A stretch of 64,000 nucleotides of DNA from Lactarius indigo (taxonomy: Eukaryota; Basidiomycota; Agaricomycetes; Russulales; Russulaceae), in assembly GCA_025766275.1 (NCBI GenBank), contig JAFKAC010000021.1:744001-808000 (forward strand), written 5' to 3'. How positions within the stretch are numbered: position 1 is the stretch's first letter; each line of letters starts with the position of its first letter. The notes beneath the pieces are model-generated. The model was given only the letters and a program-made list of their open reading frames with translations. It made no database searches and had not been told where the DNA came from. Of this stretch, positions 22,347 to 31,600 are shown piece by piece. The position numbers and the translations under genes are program-made.

Positions 22347-25300
22347 ATGGCACCAATAGTTAAATATATTTGCCCATGCTTCAAGTGCACCTCAAATAAG
22401 GAGCTTTCCAAGAGGACTATCAGGATTCACTCCAAGGAAAACCTAAAGCATCTATATAATCTGATAGCTTCTGGTGCACCTCAGGACACTGTGAACTTTG
22501 TCCAGAGCTGTCAACACCAGCTTTCAGAGCTGCTTGGCAGCCTGGTTGAGGAGTCACAGTTATCCAGGCAACTTGGATCTCTTTATTCAGATGGTGAGCA
22601 CTTATTTTTTATGCTCCCAATTAATACTGATCTACTTAGATCTAGCTATTGCCCCTACTAGTTCACCCCCATTTCCAGAGGGGAGGATGGTCAATGATGA
22701 TGCTATGATGGTCGATGATGATTGTAAGTAATTTACTGTGAACTTATGATATCTTTGTCCTAATGCCAGCATAGACACCCCATTTTCCTTGCAGGAGGAG
22801 GGCTCTATGGATATACAGGAGTTGGACAATATATCAGACCAGGAGCATGAGGATGACAGCTCTGTCATCTTCAGGATTCCAGAGGAGACCTTGGATGTTG
22901 CTCCAGACCCTGACTCTGAATCTGGCTCTAGTTCTAGTCAACTGGACTCACTGGAGGATGATGATAGTTTTTTAGCCTCTGATGAGGACTTTGCCCCTTA
23001 CAAGTCCTCATATGGGCCCTCTGGTGGTAGCAGTGGTGGGAATTTGCCAGAAATTGTTGTGAAGCTTCAGAAACAGCTGTTGAAGGAATATACACTCCCC
23101 CCTCCTCCTATCCATGCCCCATGGCAACAGACACTATCCAGGGCACAGACCTTATCCCTCCAGCACTACCTTGCATGGATAGGGTCCAATGGCACTGTTA
23201 AAGCATACAATGCCCATGCACAGGTACTTGGAGAGGCCACAAAGGAGGAAATCCTCAGCCTTTATAGGGTCAGAAAGCTAGCTGAAGACCTCACTGGCCT
23301 ACACCCCTCATTTATTGACATGTGCCCTAAAAGTTGCATGGCATATACTGGAGACTCTCATTCTCAATCCACCTGCTCATACAAAGACTGTGATGAGCAG
23401 TGCTACAAACCACAGCAGAGTCCTACAGCCAGACCAAAGTCAAGGGCAACCATGCTCTATATGCCCATCACTCCCATCATTCAGGCATACTATGCCAATG
23501 CAGAGACATCCCATGAGATGCACCATAGGGATGAATGCTTGAAGAGGACACTAGATGTGCTTGCAAGGGGTGCTGGTGTGAAGAGGTCAGAGTTTGCCAA
23601 CTCTGACAACCATATTCACCACTACACCAAATTGGGGCTATTCCATGATGAAAGAGACACTGCCCTATCAATCTCTACAGATGGTGCTCAGCTCACCATG
23701 AAAAAGCAGTCCAATATGTGGCTCCTAATTGTTGTGCTGCTCAATCTCCCACCAGAGATGTGCTACAGAGCAAGCAATGTCATTGTCCCACTTGCCATCC
23801 CAGGCCCATCAGCACCTGGGAACATTGAGTCCTTCATATATCCCCTTTTTGAAGAGATGGCAATGGCAAGTGTGGGGATGTGGACATGGGATGCTATTGA
23901 CTCATCCTACTTTGTTCTGAGAGCATATCTCTGTGGTGTAAAAGGAGACATGCTTGGATCTGCCAAGTTGAGTGGGATGGCAGGACATTCAGCCCTTTAT
24001 GGTGATTGCTTCAGTTTGGTACAAGGTGCTCGCCCTGCCAAGGACAGAGGTGCTAGAGCCCAGTACTATCCAATCTCTCCACCTCAAAAGGAAAGATATA
24101 ATCCTGGTTGCCATATTGTTGACCTGGGTAACTTGCCCATGAGAGGCCAAAGACAATATTGGCAGACTATTGAAAGGCTAGAGTCTGCAAGAACCCAAGC
24201 AGAGCTTCAAAGGACTGTAAAGGAGACAGGAATCTCACACCTTACAATATGTGCAGCCAGTCCTACATTTGCCCATCCATCATTCTTCCCATTGGACCCC
24301 TTCCATTTATTCTATGAAAACTGCATGGTACACATCTGGGACTTGTGGGTGACCCACAGCTCCATTGATGAGAAGATACATATGGATGCAGGCATGGCCT
24401 CAAAACTTGGTGCAGAGGTTGAAAAGGCAGTGAAGACCCTCCCTTCATCTTTCTGTGGGCCAATCAGGGACCCATACAAAAAGCGCCATAGCCAGTACAA
24501 AGTCTATGAATGGATGGCCCTCCTTCACTGGTATATTATACCAATGGCATGGGAGCTAGGCTTTGACAAGGATGTCCTCAAGAACTTTGGCCAGTTTGCA
24601 GACATTGTTGAAGCTGCAATGTCTCATTCACCAAAGTCTGATGAGGACTTAGCATCCTTACACAGTCTAATCAAGTCCTTCCTCCAGGAATTTGAGAGGC
24701 TTTATGTTGAGGATGACCCAGTCAAGGTCTCAAGATGCAGGCTGTGCATCTGGCAATTAATTCATGTCCCACACCATATCTCATGGAATGGCTCAATCAG
24801 ATTTGGCTCTCAAGCTACAGTGGAGAGGGCCATTGGAGAAATTGGCCATAAAGTCAGGTCCAAGAAGGCACCCTTTGCTAATATAGCCACAATTCTATAT
24901 GAAAGGTCAAGCACCAAGGTGTTGACTTTGCAGTACCCATCCCTGGCCATTCCCCCTAAAGAAGGGAGGCAGAAGGAACACCTGTTTCAGTCACTGCCAA
25001 TCAAAAGGACTGAGATAGAAAATCCCTCAGAACATTATAACCACCTTGCTGTAATTTGTGATTTTCTTGAAGTCACTCTGGATATGGACCTCATAATTCA
25101 GAGATAGGGAAAGTGCAATATGCCAGGAGATGTCACTTTGAGGAGCAGAATCTCTGAGAAGGGAGGTCAAGCCACAAGGTCATCTAGATATTTTGAGGCT
25201 CAAGGAGAGGAGGGGCTTATCTTTGGAGAGGCATTGGCATTTTACTTTTTGCCAGACTATGACTACAGTCTGGTGGTCTATTATGGGCTAGGAGAGATAA

Positions 25301-25485
25301 GGAATGTGCTAGGAAGATGGTGTGGAGAGTGGTCAAATGACTGCATGGTGTTGAGAACATCTAGTCTTGTTACACTGGTTGGAGTTTGGGCATGGGAGTC
25401 AAAGGTTCATATCTTGAGAAAGCACCCAGGATTAGATATGCTTAGTTCTGAGGAGCATGGTATTGAAGAACAAGAAGAGGAGTAA
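22347..25485 (+). CDS. Tnp2-family (CACTA/Plavaka-like) transposase A, one in-frame TAG near the C-terminus
   Basis: DDE-type transposase of the CACTA superfamily. Exons 22347-22593, 22640-22723 and 22775-25107 join in frame to 887 codons before a TAG. The N-terminus has a Cys/His finger (YICPCFKCTS...TIRIHSK). An acidic region follows, then the Tnp2 core: DMCPKSCMAYTGD, ALSISTDGAQLTMKKQSNMW, LNLPPEMCYRASNVIVPLAI, GPSAPGNIESF, ALYGDCFSLVQGARP and, near the end, FGSQATVERAIGEIGHKV. The TAG at 25105-25107 is followed in the same frame by 125 more codons (25108-25485). Their content (GEALAFYFLPDYDYSLV, KHPGLDML) matches the C-terminal exon of transposase B (GEVQFYFQSGHSG, EKPGLDVAEI). So the TAG is probably a nonsense change, possibly from CAG, in an otherwise intact gene. 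Terminal inverted repeats were not found. Confidence 0.88.
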
Positions 25486-25699
25486 AGTAGTCAGATAGAT
25501 GTCTTATACTTGTGCTTTATACATAAAGGGGTTGAAAAATGTCTACAATAACAGGCTTCTTGGCTATAAATGTTTGAACCATGGGAGAGATAAAGTGTTG
25601 AAGCACAATGGTATTGTGTTTCTCAAGAGAACACCAGGGAGACTTTTGTATGTATTAAGAACAATGTGATGTTAGGAGTCTGCATAACATGCACCAAGT

Positions 25700-25895
25700 C
25701 AATTGCACACATCCCCCTTGCTCATCTCCCCCACATTGATACACTCATGCCCCTTCCCCATCTCCCCCACACCTATATATATGTACCTCTTCCTCATCTC
25801 CCCAACACCTGTACACATGTCCCCCTTCCTCATCTCCCCTACTCCCATATACATGTCCCCCTTACCCAACTCCCCTTTGACTCCCCCACACATAT
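25700..25895 (+). repeat. C-rich tandem array (CATCTCCCCCACACC-type)
   Basis: Five or so copies of a unit of about 35 bp (CCTCATCTCCCCCACACCTA, then TATACATGTCCCCCTT) lie just downstream of transposase A. Related words recur at 27500-27560 and 29735-30060. CACTA elements often carry such subterminal arrays, so these may be element ends; that is inference. Confidence 0.6.
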
Positions 25896-26037
25896 ACGCA
25901 AGGGGGGGCCGGAATTCTTAAAATTGCACGGGGTCGGTAAATTTTTTTAAGGGGTTGGGCCGTACCCCCCCCCCCCCTACCCCCAAAAAGGAAATTAAAT
26001 GCCAAATATGGAAATTTCTTAGATTACCCCCCCCCCC
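25896..26037. other. Poly-C / poly-G junction sequence
   Basis: Contains a run of seven G (about 25903), a run of 14 C (about 25966) and a run of C ending at 26037, around AAATTTTTTTA. A similar arrangement (AAATTTTTTTA followed by GGCCGA and a long C run) is found at 27416-27462. The LTR-X insertion is in the C run. Confidence 0.5.
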
Positions 26038-26646
26038 TGATGAACAGCATACATAAAGACCATACTCACAGTGGACAAGAGGACTGTGGTGAGATATGGA
26101 AGGTAGCTGGAAGCAGAGGTGTAACAGGGGATCTTGCAAGTAAAGCAGGGAGTCTGGCACACAACAGAGTGAGAACTGATCATAGTATTACAGGAGAGGG
26201 ACTTTACCTGGCACACAACAGAGTGAGAACTGATGTGGTCCAGGGCGTACAGAGTACTCTACTTATACTATACAGAGGTGTGACACTAGTACAAGGACAG
26301 TAACATAGAGTCACGGAATACAAGGAGCGTTGTTCTACATACAGGACAAAAGGAATGTACCAAAGGAGAACAAGGCGACCAGAACAAAGAAAGTCTAGAC
26401 AAGTATGATATCATAGTGACATCACAATAAAGATAACGCTGCAAAGAGAACAAAGGAAGGAGTACAATGAAATGTCCAGAGTGTTCTACATGATGTCATT
26501 GTACATGATGTCATAGATAAGCTAAGAAGTCCGAGATTGTACAGATCATATAATCTAATCTACAGGTCCAGTATATCTTATCTAAAGCAGTCCATATCTG
26601 CAAGTCCTTTTAGAGCCGCTAAGTGCGCGCGGGTCACTTATCAACA
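26038..26646 (-). mobile_element. Solo LTR-X, copy 1
   Basis: 609 bp; in its own orientation it starts TGTTGATAAGTGACC (right end here) and ends GTTCATCA (left end here). Flanked by CCCCC on both sides (26033-26037 and 26647-26651), a target duplication within a C run and so not strong on its own, but the ends agree with the copy at 32377-32983, whose duplication is clear. No internal retroelement region adjoins it. Confidence 0.85.
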
Positions 26647-28255
26647 CCCCCATCATGCATCGCTGCCAAACCGCTGGCACCACACACGTTTCTGTGTGTT
26701 CTATAAACATTGCCATGAGTGCTGTATGCTACCACCAAGCTGGGAACATGCAACTTCATTGCTTACATTTATCATAGTTGAGTTCCCCTAACTTTTAAGC
26801 TCAGTGTCAGTGTGGCTCATTCTTTTTGTTCTCCGGCTTTCTGCATTTGTCCGCGGCCTTATTGGCTCGAACAAGACGTATCTCCGACTCATACAACTAT
26901 ATATGTGAAGTTTTGTGTTATGCGCAAACGTGCACAATCATTTTCGACCCTCTGCAACAACCCGACCTTGTTTCTGTTCTCGACCCCGCCGCACGTCTAC
27001 GCACGTTTATCCCTTTGAGATAAACACGTCCCCAATCACCGCGGACCTGTATGCGACGGCGCGCGTTCCGCGGACGCGTGCGCGACACCTTGCGACGCAT
27101 CACATGCCCCAAGACCTGTAGATGCTCTTAGACGGAGTTGGGGCTCAGGCCACTGTAACTGTAGTTAAATAGATTCCTCATAGAATAGTACAGTAACATG
27201 TAGTAAGTAGAATTCTAGTATCCCTTTGAAAAAACCCGCCATGCAACGGGTATGGGTTTTGTATGGGTCCCTCAGATCTGACCCACACCCACACCCACAA
27301 ACCCATATTCGGGTACCCGCATGGGTTTGCAAACACACAATATGCACTATTGCTGAGATGATGCGGGGGAAAAGTGGGAAATTTCCAGATCGGCCCAGCC
27401 TTAGACGCCCAAAAAGCAAATTTTTTTAGAGACTTTTGGCCGACCCCCCCCCCCCCCACCTCGGGTCACGGAACCATGGCCCAGCCCCCCCTTGCATATA
27501 CACCCCTGCCCGTTCCTCATCTCCCCCACACCTGTATGCATGTGCCCCTTCCCCATAGTGCAGAGGAAGATAGTGTCAAAGTAGTTTCTCTAGATTCTCA
27601 CAAACCAGCACCTTTGTCTCACATCTGCAGGCCCTGATGGTGGATCAGGTTGAGGCCCTGTGTGCCAACTGGTGGTGGCAACAGCTCATGCTACCAGCTG
27701 CCCACTGTTGGTAGGGGCCTTGGTAGGGGCAGCAAAATGAGTGGAGTTACAATTGTTGTCTCACCTCTATAGGCCTTAAGATGAATATGGAGTGCCAGAA
27801 GCAGCCAATATGTAGTATTGTTGGTAGAGATGATGCTCAGATGCTAGCCATGTTAGCAGGTCTAGTGGGATGACGATCTACAGGGAGAAACAAATCAAGG
27901 TCTAGAATTTATAAGGTAAGCTGGATGGTATTCAGCAAAGACAAGTATGACTCTCATCTTTGCTAGGATAACTACTTGATTACAGAGTTGTAACTAGAGT
28001 GCCTAGTTCATACCAAAGGACTGCTACATATTTAGAAAGGTGAAGAAAGGGAAGAGAGGAGTAGAGTGAAGAGGAAGTACTATACTAAAGCGGGGGAGGA
28101 AGAAATTTCCATATGAGAATGCTATATGATCATAGCACTTGTCATTGTGATTCCATATTGCTTAATGCTGGCTATCAGAGACTAGCTTCCTATAGTGTCT
28201 TTAGGTTTCAGGCTTACATGCACCACCTCTTCTGCTCAGTGTTTGCCCTCTTGTG
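26647..28255. other. Repeat-rich stretch without a supported gene
   Basis: 26.9-27.1 kb is unusually GC-rich and CpG-rich (GGCGCGCGTTCCGCGGACGCG) compared with its surroundings. 27.28-27.33 kb has an ACCCAC microsatellite. 27.42-27.47 kb repeats the A/T-run plus poly-C junction seen at 25.96 kb, and 27.50-27.56 kb repeats the C-rich array. 27.6-28.25 kb shows nothing recognisable. Confidence 0.5.
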
Positions 28256-28258
28256 TAT

Positions 28259-29735
28259 TCTAGACTGGTGTCCACCTTTTGTGTTCTATAGAAAAATAAG
28301 GTCTATATTGGTGGCTGGTGAGAAACACCTGTCAAGAGGACCTTCAAAGTTTCTTTGGAAAAACATATAGTATCTAGACTAGTGTTCACCTCCTGTGCTC
28401 CATAGAAAAATAAGGCCTATATTGGCAGCCTATGAGAAATACCTGTCAAGAGGACCTCCAAAAGCTTCTTTAGCAAGATATACAGTGTCTGAACTGGTGT
28501 TCACCTTCAGTTCTCTATAGAAAAGTATTGGCACCTTGTGAGAAATACCTGTCAAGAGGACCTCCAAAGCTTCTTTGGCAAGATATACAGTGCCTGGACT
28601 GGTGTTCACCTTCTGTGCTCTATAGAAAAGTATTGGCACCTTGTGAGAAATACCCATCAAGAAGACCTCCAAAGCTTCTTTGGCAAGATATACAGTATGT
28701 CACGCCTCTGCAGGGGCGTGGTCTTCTGTAATGGCTTCCTGTCACGTGGCAGTTGACAGCCAAGTCGGATCGGCACTGTGTGCAACAGTTCCTAAGGTCC
28801 TCTGTAACAGTTCCTACATCAAGGTAGCTGCGTCCGCGGCGATCCCCCTATGCTGAGGTGGGAAGGTCCTTCTGTAACAGCCCCTTGTGCTAAGATGACT
28901 GAGTCTGTAGCAATGGACGAGCTCGATGGCCTAAGTCCAAAGGTCGTGTGTCACTGGGCTGACCAGTAAGACAGGAAGAGGATAAGAGCGAAGTTAAGGG
29001 GAAACCTGCACAGAGGCTGAGAGGGGAATGACCCAAAAGGGGTAAGGGTCAAGGGTCAGAGGTTCTGGGTCAAGGGCTTGAGTGCCGAAGGAACTGAGGC
29101 ACTCAAGGAGTCAATAGGAGATACAACGCAGATAGTTGATTAAGCCAAAGCTAAGGAGCTAAGGCGCACTACAGGGTTCCTTATATAGTACAGGATTGCG
29201 CCTGAGCGCATAGTGCTACTGGTTGCTATAGATAGAATAGTGTGCTGGCAGGATGGTGTCAGCATCGTGCAAGATGGTGTCATGCCAGCAAGGCAGGAGA
29301 AGGGTGAACAAGAATAGCACAGAAGGTGCTAGAACAATCAGATAAGGGGAAACATAGGTTCAAGAAAGGTAGCAGGAGATGGATCAGATAAGGACAAGAA
29401 AGGAAATGTAGCAGGTGGTTCGTGACACAGTATCTGAACTGGTGTTTACCTTCTGTGCTCTGCAGATAAAAAAAACTGTGAGAAATACCTGTTGTGAGGA
29501 CCTTCAAAGCTCTTTTGGAAAAGCATACAGTATCTAGGCTGGTGTTCACCTTCTGTGCTTTGCAGCAAAATAAGGTCTTTATTGATAGCCCTCCAGAAGT
29601 ATCTGTCAAGAGGACCTCCAAAGCTTCTTCAGCAAACTATACAGTATCTGTACTGACATCCACTTTCTGTGCCATACAACAAAATGTGTATCACGAAGGC
29701 CTCTAAAGCTTCTTTGTAAAACATGCAAAATCATC
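28259..29735 (+). repeat. Minisatellite, about 100-115 bp unit, about seven copies, interrupted by solo LTR-C
   Basis: Units share CTGGTGTTCACCTTCTGTGC, then TATAGAAAA, GTGAGAAATACCTGTCAAG, GACCTCCAAAGCTTCTTTGG and end in GATATACAGTATC. Copies start near 28259, 28376, 28490 and 28590, then the LTR occupies 28698-29427, and copies continue near 29432, 29533 and 29646. The duplicated CAGTA is the last word of a unit. Frames across the array are shadows of the repeat. Confidence 0.85.
28698..29427 (+). mobile_element. Solo LTR-C, copy 2
   Basis: 730 bp, TGTCACGCCTCTG to GTTCGTGACA, perfect target duplication CAGTA (28693-28697 and 29428-29432). It matches the copy at 7343-8671 on both sides of that copy's nested LTR, which proves the nesting order there. 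The 5' end has an inverted repeat around TCTGCAG (CACGCC...GGGCGTG). Confidence 0.93.
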
Positions 29736-30060
29736 TTCCTCATCCCCCACACCCACACATATTCCCTTTCCCCATCCCACCCACACCCACACCCATACCC
29801 ATGTTCCCCTGTCCCACCCCATGTTCACCACCCATATCCCCATCACACCCACACCCCACCCCCATGTTCCCCATCCCCATCCCACCCATACCCACACCCA
29901 TACCCATATTCCCCACACCCCACCCCCATGTTCCCCTTACCCACCCTCATGTTCCCCTCACCCACCCCCATGTTCCCCACCCATATCCCCATCACACCCA
30001 CACCCCACCCCCATGTTCTCCATCCCAATTCCATCTACACCCACACCCACCCTGATGTTC
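29736..30060 (+). repeat. CCCACACCCA / CCCCATGTTC microsatellite array
   Basis: About 325 bp of CATGTTCCCC, CCCATATCCC and CCCACACCCA words. The translated runs (Pro/His/Thr one way, Trp/Gly/Val the other) are artefacts of the repeat. Confidence 0.8.
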
Positions 30061-30084
30061 CCAATTTTCCATAATTTATTCCCT

Positions 30085-30303
30085 ATTTTCATTTGACTTT
30101 AACTGACTGGCATTGACTTTGACTGACCAAGCTATGTCCTTGGATAATATCCAAGTCAAGGTTTTTTTTTTGTGATTTTTGTCTGAGTTTCAATTGATTT
30201 TTGGTTGACTAAATCTTGACTTTGTCTGACTGGTGCAAAAATCTTGACTTGTAGCTGACTTTTCCTTGACTGATGTCCTATTTTAGCGACTTCACTTGAC
30301 TAA
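30085..30303. mobile_element. AGTCA-array element inserted in LTR-X, right part
   Basis: TTGACTTT / TTGACTGA words including TTGACTGATGTCCTATTTT, ending CCTTTTTACTGAG, the inverted form of the CTCAGTAAAAAAG that starts the array at 18651. It is followed directly by GATGACTGTGGTGAGATATG, LTR-X sequence, at the same LTR position as the junction at 18.65 kb. The left end has no LTR-X flank. Confidence 0.6.
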
Positions 30304-30880
30304 TCCTTTTTACTGAGGATGACTGTGGTGAGATATGCAGAGGGTACTTGAAGCAGCAACAGGGGGTTGTCAGGCAGAGTGAAGCAAGTGAAGTCTGGCA
30401 CACAACAGTGAGGAACTGATATTACATTGGAGAAGAGGGAACATACCTGGCACACAACAGTGAGGAACTGATGTGGACCAGGAGTGTACAAGCCTACTAC
30501 TTATACTATACAGGAGAGTGACACTAATACAAGAGATGTAACATAGGGTCACACAGTACAAGAGACGTTGTCCTACATGTGGGACAAAGGAGTGTGCTAA
30601 TGGAGAACAAGGAGCGCAGAACAAAGAGAGTCCAGAAGTAAATGACATCATAATGATATCATGATAAAGATAGAACAAAGGAGAGTACAAAGGCGTTGAA
30701 TACAATGCAGAGTCCGGATCTATGATATCATAAGGTACAGTGATGTCATACATGACGCAATGATAAGCACTAGATTGTACAGATCAAATGTAAGTAATCT
30801 ACAAGTCCAATTAATCTAATCTAAAGCAGTCCATGCTGCAAGTCCGGTCTGTATGAGCCACTAACTGCGCTGTACGGAGT
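30304..30880 (-). repeat. LTR-X, copy 2, truncated and diverged
   Basis: Parallels copy 1 from GACTGTGGTGAGATATG through the doubled phrase CTGGCACACAACAG, ACTTATACTATACAG, the TGACATCAT-rich part and TAATCTACA to GAGCCACTAACTGCGC. The outer 45 bases are missing because the AGTCA-array element sits there, and the other terminus has decayed. Confidence 0.75.
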
Positions 30881-31590
30881 GTCGTCCGTGTGAGTCCAGT
30901 GGCAGAGTGGATTCCGCGTGAAGGTGTTTGAAGAGGCGAGAGCTTGAGTTGTGATCCCCAGTCAAAATCCTGATGAATCCCGATGAATTGAGTTGAATGA
31001 AAATGACCGGGATTGGTGGCGGGTGAATTCTGTTGACTCTGCTCGAATTATATTGCGTACAGATTTGAATTATTCCATACAATTCAATGTGAATGAATAA
31101 TCTTGAATATTGCTGCACCCACAACATGGATGCCCTCATTGTGCTGCTCTTTGCGCCGCCCTCATTGCAGGACATCGCACGTGCGAATATGTGAATGCCA
31201 CATTTGGTACCTGTGAGCTGCAACATATCTGAAATGAGTATCAAGTCGTCATTCTCCTCTTCTCGTCCTGCGTACCTTTGGCTCTGGCTCTCGTCTTGAC
31301 CCTCGGCCGCTATCTGCATCTGTTCGTTTCTTTCTGATATCATGTTTCTGGAGACTTCTCGGCATTGTCCCTCTCCACGTACTCTGTCACTCTGGACTGA
31401 TCTGATGCCGACGTTGGGTGACCCACAGGCGTGTATCTATAAATGTGGATGCTCAAGACACTGCAAGATACTTTGCCCTGTGTCAAAGACGACGTAATAT
31501 GACCATGTGAAGTATCAGAGGGTCGATGATCGTATGTTGAGTATATTGCCCAATCCGCGACTCTTGTGCTCACTGGATCTCGCGCATGTA
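30881..31590. other. ATTGAAT-rich stretch upstream of transposase B
   Basis: 30970-31115 is dense in ATTGAAT, GAATTC and TTGAATATT words, like the region after the gene at 45.6-47.8 kb. Minus-strand frames at 30861-31343 and 31340-31573 have possible splice sites but no recognisable domain, so I do not call a gene. It may be the subterminal region of the Tnp2-B element. Confidence 0.4.
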
Positions 31591-31600
31591 AGATGGTCCT

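Noticed and set aside
28259..28697. CRISPR-like spaced repeats
   Set aside because: Units are 100-115 bp with internal homology throughout and no unique spacers; this is a eukaryotic minisatellite.
29703..30096. Trp/Gly/Val- and Pro/His-rich frames
   Set aside because: Artefacts of the CCCACACCCA array.
26038..30880. LTR-X copies 1 and 2 as the two LTRs of one element
   Set aside because: Same orientation, but no gag or pol between them, copy 1 has its own CCCCC flanks, and copy 2 is truncated; they are independent copies.
30861..31573. Minus-strand gene divergent from transposase B
   Set aside because: Splice sites are possible but the frames have no domain and overlap the ATTGAAT-rich block.
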